A DNA stretch of 64,000 bases from Amphimedon queenslandica (taxonomy: Eukaryota > Porifera > Demospongiae > Haplosclerida > Niphatidae), in assembly GCF_000090795.2 (NCBI RefSeq), contig NW_003546248.1, positions 1 through 64,000 on the forward strand, given 5' to 3'. Numbering within the stretch: position 1 is the stretch's first letter; the number at the start of each line of letters is the position of its first letter. This document shows positions 24,438-32,890 of the stretch, piece after piece. The position numbers and the translations under genes are program-made. The notes under the pieces are model-generated. The model ran no database searches. It saw only the letters and a list, made by a program, of their open reading frames with translations, and was not told where the DNA came from.

Positions 24438-25334
24438 ATGAGCAATAAATGGAGTGATGCTGATGACAATCTTTATGAAGAGATTGATGAAGTGAGTCCT
24501 CCTAATGAAGGCCAGCCCATTGAAGAACCTCCAGCTACTCTCCTTCATAAGAAATACAAGAAGAAATTGGGCAAAAAAGATGTTCACATTCTTTTGACTG
24601 GTCTGTCTGGAGCTGGCAAGTCGACTCTTGCCAATGCAATGCTGGGAGAAACAGTTGCACTAACTGGCTGTGGACCAGATTCTGTTGAGGCTTCAAAGAG
24701 TTACCATGAAGGAGAGTTTGAAGGAGTAAAGCTACAAGTGTGCGACACAAATGGTTACAGTGAGAGTAACCGCGAAATACCTGAGAGTGATGGCTTCAAT
24801 CTCATCTTGTTATGCATAAAGATCACCAATCGTGTTGGTGATAGCGAAGTTAATCTCCTGCAAGCTTTAGGAGAAGCATTTGATAAGGAGGCATGGAGTA
24901 GAACAGTCATTGTTCTCACGTTTGCCAATTTTCTTACTCAGGATGCCAAGATCGAACTTTTGAAAACAGAAGAGGAAAAATGCCAAGCAATAAAGGAAGT
25001 GATGGAGGAGTACAAGGAATCTATTACAAAGCATCTCAGAGGCTACATGAATAATAGAAAAGTTCGCAAAATACCTTTCTGCCTAGCTGGAAAATCTGAT
25101 CTGTCCGACCCAACAAACAGAGATGCTAGAAAGTTACTGACTACAGAAGACTGGCTTGTTGATCTGTGGGAGATATCTGCAAAGCGCTCTAAGCCCCTAC
25201 GTGGACAGAAATGGTACAATCGATTGTTTGCTTTCATCAAGAAAACATTCTCAAGGAGAGAAGAACAGAAACAGCATGTTGAAGAAAAGCAAGTTGAAGA
25301 AGTTCAAAAAGTTGAGATTGAAGAAAGGAGTTAA
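24438..25334 (+). CDS. AIG1/GIMAP-like GTPase 2
   Basis: Single exon, 298 residues from ATG 24438 (MSNKWSDADD). G1 is LLTGLSGAGKSTLANAMLG, G3 is VCDTNGYSES, the G4 position is VLTFANFL and G5 is FCLAGKSD. Compared with copy 1 it has a shorter acidic N-terminus and a short C-terminal tail (KKTFSRREEQKQHVEEKQ). It ends in a Glu/Lys-rich coil after the amphipathic RLFAFIKKTF. It lies between two relic junctions and shares no operon-like leader; expression is presumably from its own promoter within the duplicated unit. Confidence 0.8.
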   Translation: MSNKWSDADDNLYEEIDEVSPPNEGQPIEEPPATLLHKKYKKKLGKKDVHILLTGLSGAGKSTLANAMLGETVALTGCGPDSVEASKSYHEGEFEGVKLQVCDTNGYSESNREIPESDGFNLILLCIKITNRVGDSEVNLLQALGEAFDKEAWSRTVIVLTFANFLTQDAKIELLKTEEEKCQAIKEVMEEYKESITKHLRGYMNNRKVRKIPFCLAGKSDLSDPTNRDARKLLTTEDWLVDLWEISAKRSKPLRGQKWYNRLFAFIKKTFSRREEQKQHVEEKQVEEVQKVEIEERS

Positions 25335-25497
25335 AGCAATGATCACGAGGCATCATTTTGAACTGCAATAACATTATCATTAATATCCCTTCTCCTTCAT
25401 ATTGTTACTGTCTGTCAGTTAGTGACTCACGTAGTGATTTATATTATATATAGTAGACTTTGTATATGTAAATTGAAGCTAATTGTAGCTTCAGTTA

Positions 25498-25565
25498 CGG
25501 TAATCAAAGAATGTTCATGTAAGTGTGGGAGGTTACAAGTGTACAAACTTTAAAATGGTTAAAAA
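25498..25565 (+). pseudogene. Short glycosyltransferase exon relic
   Basis: About 60 bases (TGTTCATG, GTGTGGGAGGTTAC, TGTACA, CTTTAAAATGG) match the glycosyltransferase exon at 22014-22108 with internal deletions. It precedes the third GTPase gene, in the same relative place as the larger relics before copies 2, 4, 5 and 6. Confidence 0.6.
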
Positions 25566-25719
25566 TATAAGACACACACAATATCCTTTGAGAGTGTGCT
25601 GTCAAGTATGCATGATACTAGAGCCATAGTATTATAATTAGGTTTGGATGACAAGGAATGCTGTTGCTTAGTAGGACATTCCCCCAGTAAATTCCCGTGC
25701 TGTTTATCGACATCACAGC

Positions 25720-26640
25720 ATGGACGGGAACAGCAATCTTGATGCATCAGAAGTTGGTGAGGTACAGACAGTGAACTCTCCTAATGTAAATTTACCCATT
25801 GAAGAACCTCAAGCAACCATTGAAGAACCTCAAGCAATCCTTCAGGAAAAACACAAGGAAAAATTTGGCAGATCAGATGTTCACATTCTTTTCACTGGTC
25901 TGTCTGGTGCTGGCAAGTCAACTCTTGTCAATGCTATGCTGGGAGAAGTTCTTGCACGAACTGGCTGTGGACCAGATTCCATTGAAGCTCCAAAAAGTTA
26001 CTATGAGGGAGAATTTGAAGGAGTAAAGCTACAAGTATGCGACACGAATGGTTACAGTGAGAGTAATCACAAAATACCTAAGAGTGATGGTTTCAATCTC
26101 ATCTTGTTATGCATAAAGATCACCTATCGTGTTGGTGATAGTGAAGTTAATTTGCTACAAGCTTTAGGAGAAGCATTTGATAAAGAGGCATGGAATAGAA
26201 CAGTCATTGTTCTAACGTTTGCTAATTTTCTTATTGAAGATCCCAAGATCAAACTTTTAAAAATGGAAGAGGCAAAATGCCAAGCAATAAATAACATAAT
26301 GGAGGAGTACAAGGAATCTATCACAAAGCACCTTGAACGTTACATGGATAAAGAAATGGCCTATAACATACCTTTCTGCCTAGCTGGAATATCTGATCCG
26401 TTCAACCCAAAAGAAAGAAGTGTTAGAGAGCTACCCACAACAGAAGACTGGCTTGTTGACCTGTGGGAGACTTGTGCAAACCGAGTTAGCCCTGAAAAGA
26501 AAAATTGGTTCGATCAATTATTTGATTTCATTAAAAGACTAATCTTCAAAATATTAAGAAGAGAAGAGCAGCAACAACAGCATGATGAAGAACAGCAAGT
26601 TGAAAAAGTTCAAGAAGTTGAGCTTGAAGAAAAAAGTTAG
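25720..26640 (+). CDS. AIG1/GIMAP-like GTPase 3
   Basis: Single exon, 306 residues from ATG 25720 (MDGNSNLDASEV). The N-terminal region contains a tandemly repeated IEEPQA motif (three partial units), a small repeat expansion not seen in the other copies. The G domain has LFTGLSGAGKSTLVNAMLG, VCDTNGYSES, VLTFANFL and FCLAGISD. After WFDQLFDFIKRLIFKILRR comes a Gln-rich coil. The G domain is very close to copy 1. The C-terminal helix of this copy, or of a close relative, was the source of the 41-codon relic at 28778. Confidence 0.8.
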   Translation: MDGNSNLDASEVGEVQTVNSPNVNLPIEEPQATIEEPQAILQEKHKEKFGRSDVHILFTGLSGAGKSTLVNAMLGEVLARTGCGPDSIEAPKSYYEGEFEGVKLQVCDTNGYSESNHKIPKSDGFNLILLCIKITYRVGDSEVNLLQALGEAFDKEAWNRTVIVLTFANFLIEDPKIKLLKMEEAKCQAINNIMEEYKESITKHLERYMDKEMAYNIPFCLAGISDPFNPKERSVRELPTTEDWLVDLWETCANRVSPEKKNWFDQLFDFIKRLIFKILRREEQQQQHDEEQQVEKVQEVELEEKS

Positions 26641-26899
26641 AGCAATGATCAAGAGGAATAACTGCAATAACATTTTATTAATTACCTTTCCCCTTCAAAT
26701 TGTTATTGTCATTGGCATCACTAGTGATTACCTCGAACACTGTGTAGTTAGTTAGTGATTTGTGTCTGTTAAAAATTACTATAGCAGATTTAACATCTAG
26801 TTGTAACTTGGTAAAATTAAACTGATTGTAAAAGCAAGATAGTGCATGTGCACATATGTAACTGGTGTTTATTAATCAGAAAAAAGCACTTTAATAAAT

Positions 26900-27320
26900 T
26901 AGGAGAGAGGAATAATCATAAACAATCCCTCCCTCAGAGTGTTTGAATAATAATTTTTCTAAAAAAATTATTGTTTGTAAACAGATTACACTCATAGAAT
27001 GAGGCAAGAGAGTGAGTGAGAGAGAGAAAGAAGTAGAGTGAAAAAGTATTAGATACAGATTACAGAACTACTTCATGGTGGTCAAAGAAATGCATTTAAT
27101 GGATATGACCTTGAAATGGTTAGAAATGCCAGGCATATATAAATCTAATGCCTGCAGTTCAATGTAAAATTTAATGTGATGCAACAGGTTGCAAGACTCA
27201 AGAAGATAGGACATATTGGATTTATTGAAGGCATCCCATTACTGACTTCAGCTAGGAGATGGTAAACATGGCTACCTGAAGGTAATGGACATACCATTAT
27301 CCCTTGTACTCTTTCCTTTC
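26900..27320. pseudogene. Fused relics: MCM2 last exon and glycosyltransferase exons
   Basis: Bases 26915-27020 match the MCM2 terminal exon on the minus strand (AATCCCTCCCTCAGAGTGTT, AACAGATTACACTCATAG). Bases 27070-27120 and 27186-27285 match two glycosyltransferase exons (GTTGCAAGACTCAAGAAG, TGACTTCAGCTAGGAGATGG). The final exon is missing. It is the junction before GTPase copy 4. Confidence 0.75.
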
Positions 27321-27471
27321 TCTGGTATATAAATAGTCTCGCATAGCTAGACTAATACTTTAGTAGCCACAGTGTTAGTCCCATGACCTGTGAATGATGT
27401 CATAATAGTTCACAATAATGCTTATCCTTTAATAGCAGTCACGAATAGCTATTCACTTGTGATCAGTAATA

Positions 27472-28368
27472 ATGGCAGAGAAACAAGAAGACAGCGATGA
27501 TGTTACAAATGTACCAGGGCCTAACGAGGATCGTCCTGAAGATCCCACACCCAGAGGTCCAATCATTTGTGATAAGACCAAGACACACCTTCAGCAATTA
27601 CAGAAACCTGTTCACATTCTTTTCGCTGGTCTGGCTGGAGCTGGCAAGTCAACTCTTGTCAACACTACACTAGGGAAAGTTGTTGCACCTGTTGTCTCTG
27701 GACCAAATTCGACTGAAGTTTCAAAAAATTACTACGAAGGAGAGTTCGAGGGAGTACAGCTAAAAGTGTACGATACAAATGATTATAATAAGAGTAACGA
27801 AGAAATACCTGAAAGTAATCGGTTTGATCTTATCTTTGTATGCATCAAGATAACCAATCGCCTTAGTGATAGTGAAGAGAAATTTTTGCAAGCTTTAGGT
27901 AAAGAACTTGATAAGGAGGCATGGAAAAGAACAGTCATTGTTCTAACGTTTGCTAATCTTCTTGTTCAAGATCCCACAATTAAGTATATGCCTACTGAAA
28001 AGGAGAAACACGAAGCAATAAATGACATAAAGGAGGAGTATGAGAAATGTATCAGAAAGCTCCTTGAAGGTCACATGGATAAAGAAACAGCTCATAGCAT
28101 ACCTTTCTGCCTAGCTGGAGAGTCCAATCCACATGATCTATCAGATAGAAGTGTTAGAAAGTTACCAACTACAGAAGATTGGCTCGTTGATCTGTGGAAA
28201 ACAGTCAAAACATTTCCAGTTCATAGCAACCCTGAAATTAAAATTAAACCATGGTTTGATCGATTCATTGAGTACTTACTAAAAATGCTGTCTCAAGTTT
28301 GCAGATTTTGCAAATCTGTATGGAAATGTGATTGTGAAAGCCTACTTATTGGAGGAACTGTTAATTGA
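27472..28368 (+). CDS. AIG1/GIMAP-like GTPase 4 (divergent)
   Basis: Single exon, 298 residues from ATG 27472 (MAEKQEDSDDV). This is the most divergent copy. G1 is LFAGLAGAGKSTLVNTTLG; the segment after it reads VVAPVVSGPN rather than ARTGCGPD. G3 is VYDTNDYNKS, so the DxxG glycine is replaced by Asp. The G4 position is VLTFANLL and G5 is FCLAGESN. The tail lacks the coiled coil and instead ends in a cysteine-bearing stretch, QVCRFCKSVWKCDCESLL. Loss of the G3 glycine suggests altered hydrolysis or a non-hydrolysing partner role (inference). Confidence 0.78.
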   Translation: MAEKQEDSDDVTNVPGPNEDRPEDPTPRGPIICDKTKTHLQQLQKPVHILFAGLAGAGKSTLVNTTLGKVVAPVVSGPNSTEVSKNYYEGEFEGVQLKVYDTNDYNKSNEEIPESNRFDLIFVCIKITNRLSDSEEKFLQALGKELDKEAWKRTVIVLTFANLLVQDPTIKYMPTEKEKHEAINDIKEEYEKCIRKLLEGHMDKETAHSIPFCLAGESNPHDLSDRSVRKLPTTEDWLVDLWKTVKTFPVHSNPEIKIKPWFDRFIEYLLKMLSQVCRFCKSVWKCDCESLLIGGTVN

Positions 28369-28777
28369 ATAACTGTTCTCGCTTCCCTTTGCTATTATCT
28401 ACTCTTGCTATTAGCTACTGCCTGCCTACTGTTTCTAAATGTGCTGTTAAAATTAATAGTAAATGTTATAATAATTTATTATAAAAGTAATAGTTTTGGA
28501 AACTTTTCTACATTAATTTTCATTTGCCCATACCTCAGTACTATCATAAATGTACCATGGAACAAAAAACAATTTGTCTTTTGATCATCATTAGTAATCA
28601 AATTATCAAAGAGAATAATATAACTCATAGCAAAGTCGTGTTCCAGCTACACTGTCAAAACAAGTAGATGAATAGAGATAATTAGGCCACCTAGTTCTCT
28701 TTGTTTTTCATTATGGACTACTCATTATGCCTTTATAGTAGCAATAAATGAACTATAGTCACAAGTGACCAGTGATA
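28369..28777. other. Intergenic, copy of GTPase upstream region
   Basis: AT-rich and non-coding. The last 60 bases (ACTCATTATGCC, CACAAGTGACCAGTGATAATGG) parallel the region just before GTPase 4 (CACTTGTGATCAGTAATAATGG), so this is a duplicated 5' flank. Nothing else is recognised. Confidence 0.5.
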
Positions 28778-28903
28778 ATGGTAGAAAAACCAGATGATGA
28801 CAGCAGCACTCAAGTAATTTGGTTTGATCAATTATTTGATTTCATTAAGAGAATAATCTTCAAAATATTAAAAAAAGAGCAGCAACAACATAATGCAGCA
28901 TGA
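28778..28903 (+). pseudogene. 41-codon GTPase head-to-tail relic
   Basis: ATG 28778 opens MVEKPDDDSSTQVIW, like the first residues of GTPase 4. It then reads straight into FDQLFDFIKRIIFKILKK, the C-terminal amphipathic helix of GTPase 3, and stops at 28901-28903. The whole G domain is gone, and the joint is in frame. Sequence after the stop still matches the GTPase 3 tail (TGATGAAGAACAGCAA). It is either a dead deletion product or a very small expressed peptide; no way to tell from sequence. Confidence 0.6.
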
Positions 28904-29109
28904 TGAAGAACAGCAATTTGAAGTTCAAAAAGTTGATCTTGAAGAAAGAAGTTAGAGCAATGATCAAGAGGAATAACTGCAATGAAGTGGACAGAGGTCC
29001 AGTAACCGGACACGGTTATTCAGAGCTAGAGCTCTGGTAATAGGGGCTTCTGCAATAACAATTTTATCAATTTCCTTTCTCCCTCATATTGTTACTGCCA
29101 TTGGTATCG

Positions 29110-29400
29110 CTCAGAGTTGAAAATAAGAAATTATTTTGAGTGAGCAAAATGAGCACCAAATAATATAAATATTCCACTCTTGGTGAGCTAAGAGCACTAG
29201 TACTACTATAAGCTAGACTGATTAGTTTGCCATTTTAATTGCTGCAGCACATGCACACACATGTGTTTATTATGGGTGAGGTTTTTAATAATTAATAGAC
29301 TTTAGTTAGTGCGCAATTGGCTCACCAAGTAGAATATTTTGAAGTAAAATGGTGCTCATTAGGGAAAAATTGGTGCTTAGCATCAAACCTCAAACTTTGT
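29110..29400. mobile_element. Foldback or MITE-like inverted repeat
   Basis: The left part (AATGAGCACCAAATAA, ATATTCCACTCTTGGTGAGC) recurs in reverse complement on the right (GCTCACCAAGTAGAATATT, TGGTGCTCATT). The arms are about 60 bases, imperfect, around an AT-rich middle. No coding capacity. The rest of 28904-30106 holds relics and AT-rich spacer. Confidence 0.45.
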
Positions 29401-29574
29401 GTAGTTATATATAGTTTAGTGAGAATAGTGACTTGTGTGTCTGTTAAAATTACTTAATATCTTATAGCAAGAGTAGATAACTTGCAAATGATACTGATTG
29501 TAAAAGCAAACTAGCCTCATCAATCAGAAAAAGCTCTTTACAAATTTAAGGTACATGTACAAATTGGGAGAGAA

Positions 29575-29900
29575 ATAACCATGAACAATCCCTCCCTCTC
29601 TCTCAGAGTGTTTAAATAATAATTTTCCTCTTCTTGTCATAAGAAAATTTATTATTTGTAAACAGATTACACTCATAGAATGAGGCAAGAGAGTGAATGT
29701 TAATCTTAAAGGATATACCACTCTCTCTTGTACTCCTCTTCTTCCTAGATGGCATGAATACATTTATTATTATGATGGCTGATAGTAAAAATACATTTAT
29801 TCCTATGAAAAACATTCATAATGATGGCTTACACAAAGTGGTGTACATCCCAATACTTGAGCCAGGTGGTACTACGGACACTGAATCAAATTTACTTTAA
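29575..29900. pseudogene. Fused relics: MCM2 last exon joined to glycosyltransferase last intron
   Basis: Bases 29585-29706 match the MCM2 terminal exon (minus), most of it still readable (YDKKRKIII, then the exon start ending at TTAATCT). The next base enters the last glycosyltransferase intron (AAAGGATATACCACTC, CTTGTACTCCTCTTCTTC) and then its last exon (GAATACATTTATTAT, GTGTACATCCCAATACT, GCCAGGTGGTACTACGGACA). This gives a base-level breakpoint near 29707. Confidence 0.8.
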
Positions 29901-30106
29901 AATGTACAAATGTCAATAGTAAGTCATCCATCATTATGTCATAAAATTTCACAGTATATAGAGTGCAGTTGATTTAGCCATTCCTGTCTTAATAGTAAAC
30001 ATGAATTAGCATAGGTGATAGAGTAATAGATAATAGTTTCCTTTCCTCTCTTATCAATGATGAAAGGATATTCCCAGCAGGCAAATTCCCTTTGCTGTTT
30101 ACCGAG

Positions 30107-31003
30107 ATGGGTGATCAATGGAACAGCAATCTTGATGTACAAGATGATGTTGAGGTACAAACAGTGGACTCTCCTAATGAGAATCTACCTAGAGAGCTAT
30201 TGGAAGAACCTCAAGCAACAATCCTTCAAGAAGAACACAAGGAGAAATTGGGAAATAAGCCTGTTCACATTCTTTTCACTGGACTGGCTGGTGCTGGCAA
30301 GTCAACTCTTGTCAATGTCATGCTGGCAAAAGTTCTAGCACAAACTGGCTATGGACCAGATTCGATTGAGGCTTCAAAGAGTCACTATGAAGGAGAGTTT
30401 GAGGGAGTACAGCTACGAGTGTATGATACATGTGGTTATAGTACTGAGAGTAACCACAAAATACCTAAGAGTGACAGTTTTGATCTCATCTTGATATGCA
30501 TAAAGATAACTAACCGTCTTAGTGATAGCGAAATCAAGTTGCTGAAAGCTTTAGGAAAAGCACTTGATAAGGAGGCATGGAAAAGGACAGTCATTGTTCT
30601 AACATTTGCTAATCTTCTTCTTAAGGATAACAAGATAAAATATTTGGCAACAGAAGAGGCAAAATGCCAAGCAATGAATGACCTAATGGAGGATTACAAG
30701 AGATCAATCACAAAGCACCTTGAAGGCCACATGGATAAAGAAACAGCTCATAGCATACCTTTCTGCCTAGCTGGAGAGTCTCACCCACATGATCCGACAA
30801 TAAAAGGTGTTAGAAAGTTACCCACAACAGAAGATTGGCTCGTTGATCTGTGGGAGACATGTGCAAACCGTGTTAACCCTGAAATTAGATCATGGTTTGA
30901 TCGTTTGATTGAGATAATACTGGAACTACTCTCAAGAATAAAAGAAAGAAGACAACAACAACAGCATGATAAAAAAGTTGAGCTTAAAGAAATAGCCAGT
31001 TGA
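30107..31003 (+). CDS. AIG1/GIMAP-like GTPase 5
   Basis: Single exon, 298 residues from ATG 30107 (MGDQWNSNLD). G1 is LFTGLAGAGKSTLVNVMLA, the G3 region is VYDTCGYSTESN with one extra residue relative to copies 1-3, the G4 position is VLTFANLL and G5 is FCLAGESH. The C-terminus is RLIEIILELLSRIKERR with a short Gln run, ending KEIAS. It is nearly identical over the G domain to copy 6, so the pair is the youngest duplication in the array. Confidence 0.8.
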   Translation: MGDQWNSNLDVQDDVEVQTVDSPNENLPRELLEEPQATILQEEHKEKLGNKPVHILFTGLAGAGKSTLVNVMLAKVLAQTGYGPDSIEASKSHYEGEFEGVQLRVYDTCGYSTESNHKIPKSDSFDLILICIKITNRLSDSEIKLLKALGKALDKEAWKRTVIVLTFANLLLKDNKIKYLATEEAKCQAMNDLMEDYKRSITKHLEGHMDKETAHSIPFCLAGESHPHDPTIKGVRKLPTTEDWLVDLWETCANRVNPEIRSWFDRLIEIILELLSRIKERRQQQQHDKKVELKEIAS

Positions 31004-31164
31004 AGAACAAGACAATCAAGAGGAATCAAATCATATTGAATTAGAATAACATTTTAAAATTCCCTTCCTTTGCATTATTATGTGCTTGTAAAGTTAGCAG
31101 AATACATTGTATAATAGTTAGTTTATTCATAAGATATTAACTAAGATGAGAATATGAAGTACTC

Positions 31165-31300
31165 ATAAACAATCCCTCCCTCTCTCTCAGAGTGTTTGAA
31201 TAATAATTTTCCTCTTTTTGTCATAAGAAAATTTATTGTTTGCCAACAGATTACACTCATAGAATGAGGCAAGAGAGTGAATGTTAATCTGTCGTGCCTG
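31165..31300 (-). pseudogene. Intact-looking copy of the MCM2 terminal exon
   Basis: Read on the minus strand, an AG acceptor is followed by [20 protein letters not shown], then [16 protein letters not shown] and a stop. The frame is open and differs from the functional exon at 34108-33998 by a few residues. It has no upstream MCM2 exons other than the partial one at 31333-31423. Confidence 0.8.
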
Positions 31301-31332
31301 AGAGAGAGACAGAGGCAAAAGAGAATGAAAAC

Positions 31333-31493
31333 CTTACATCTACCAATATCTTTAATCTCCTTACTTTCTCCACTAAGTCTTCTTCTAGTACTTCAATAAT
31401 GTTATGCACATCACTGCCATAGCAATTAATCGTGTTTGCTATGGCAGTGATGTGCAAGATTGAAGTACCAGAGAAGACTTAGTGGGAAAAGGT
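31333..31493. pseudogene. MCM2 penultimate exon copy with inverted duplicate (hairpin)
   Basis: Bases about 31357-31423 match, on the minus strand, the end of the MCM2 penultimate exon ([12 protein letters not shown] region) including its GTAAGG donor. After a 14-base loop, 31438-31493 is the reverse complement of the same sequence: GCTATGGCAGTGATGTGCA against TGCACATCACTGCCATAGC. The arms have small gaps but long paired blocks. Any transcript through here would fold into a hairpin homologous to MCM2. Confidence 0.8.
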
Positions 31494-31504
31494 ATACTGG
31501 TATC

Positions 31505-32095
31505 TTAAAGGGTAGGTTCAATGTATTTATTTTATTGGCTTAATATGATTGCTTGACCATAATAATGATGTGTCCTAGCTCCAATTGTCTAAATTTAAAT
31601 TTATTCACTGAAATATAAGCCTTCAAAAATGCCCATTTTTGCTTCCTGTTGGTGATATGATGTAGCTAAATGTGACATTATTAGGGGCATAGCTCACTGC
31701 AGCTAAATTCATTGTTGTACAGGGGAAAATAATCCTTTATTCTTAATGTAATAGTACTAATTCAAAAATTGGGACCATTATCTTTTGTTATCCACTTACG
31801 TGGTGTATTATGGATTTTTTTTCTTGCAGTTTCATGCTTAGAATAATGAAAGCTAATGATCCCAATCATTAAATCAGTGCTTGGCAATAGGCATGAGAAT
31901 AAAGGATTATTTCCCTTGTTACAGCAAGCTCCCCAGTGATGTCATGGTTAGCCACACCCACATACAGGAAGTAAAATGAAATGAGGCTCGTATCTCAGTG
32001 AATAAATTTTTGAACAATTATGGGTATGGTCAGGCAATCACATTAAGCCAATAAAATAAATAAAACAAAAATACATTGAACTTACACTTAAATTA
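31505..32095. mobile_element. Foldback element with ~230-base inverted arms
   Basis: The left arm begins GTTCAATGTATTTATTTTAT and TTGGCTTAATATGATTGC; the right arm ends GCAATCACATTAAGCCAATA and ATACATTGAACTTA. Inner arm parts also match (ATAATCCTTTATTCT versus AGAATAAAGGATTATTTCCC). No coding capacity. The element separates the MCM2 hairpin relic from the next relic. Confidence 0.75.
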
Positions 32096-32122
32096 TTAAT
32101 ATGTGCACATGCAAGTTTTAGT

Positions 32123-32342
32123 ATACCGTACAGCTGGTTAATTTTGCGGAGAAAAATTTTGCGAATCCTTAAAAAATAACCTGGTTTGCGGATTAAATAT
32201 TTGCGGTTTTGACAGTTATTGTAGCATTATCTACTGTGGTCATGCATGAATTTCATTATTTTGCGGATTTAAATTTTGCGCTTTAAATGGAATCGCAAAC
32301 TCGCAAAATTTAATTCCCCGCAAATATTTCCTGCTGTACGGC
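32123..32342. mobile_element. MITE with CCGTACAGC ends
   Basis: Ends are ACCGTACAGCTGG and CCTGCTGTACGG. The interior repeats TTTTGCGG, TTTGCGGATT and CGCAAAATTTAATTCC in both directions, like the element at 12803-13011. No coding capacity. Confidence 0.7.
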
Positions 32343-32396
32343 TAGTACCTGCTGTTCATTAACATGTACATGTACTAGGTATATGGGGGTTGGGAG

Positions 32397-32715
32397 AAAT
32401 GTACTCATGAGCAATCCCTCCCACTCTCTCAGAGTATTTCGATTATAATTTTTGCAGTGGCGGATCTAGGGGGGATCCATGGGTTCCATGGAACCCCCCC
32501 CTTAGGCAGAAGTTGCAATTTTCCTTCATTTTATAATTAAAATTAATGAGCCCCACCTACTTAAGTGAAATGGAACCCCCCCTTTTAATTTTTCTAGATC
32601 CACCAGTGTCAACAGATTACACTCATAGAATGAGGAAAGATAGTGAATATTCAAGCGTAGAGTATGTCCTATACTTTAGCCATGTGGCAGTTACGGTCCG
32701 TGAATCAAAGCTTAT
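32397..32715. pseudogene. MCM2 terminal exon relic split by a MITE, joined to glycosyltransferase tail
   Basis: Bases 32403-32454 and 32609-32655 are the two halves of an MCM2 terminal exon copy (GCAATCCCTCCCACTCTC, then CAACAGATTACACTCATAG). From about 32660 the sequence is the end of the last glycosyltransferase exon (GTATGTCCTATACTTTAGCC, GTGAATCAAAGC). It is the junction before GTPase copy 6. Confidence 0.75.
32455..32608. mobile_element. MITE inside the MCM2 exon relic
   Basis: Ends are CAGTGGCGGATCTAGGGG and TTCTAGATCCACCAGTG, an inverted repeat. The interior has mirrored GGAACCCCCCCCTTA and TGGAACCCCCCCTTTTAA blocks. It interrupts the MCM2 exon copy, so it inserted after that duplication. 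Confidence 0.75.
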
Positions 32716-32890
32716 TTAAAACGTACAAATGTCAATAATAGCTATCATTACGTCATAAAATCACACATTATACTATACATATAGTTAGTTAATTTTAATT
32801 GCTATTCCAATAATGTTGGCAGAGACAAAACATCATATAACAAAACATATAGGACATTCCCCAGGGAAAATCCCTTTCCTGTTTACCGAC

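Noticed and set aside
32813-32890. Longer N-terminus for GTPase 6 from ATG 32813
   Set aside because: The extra 26 residues have no counterpart in the other five copies, and the ATG at 32891 aligns with them.
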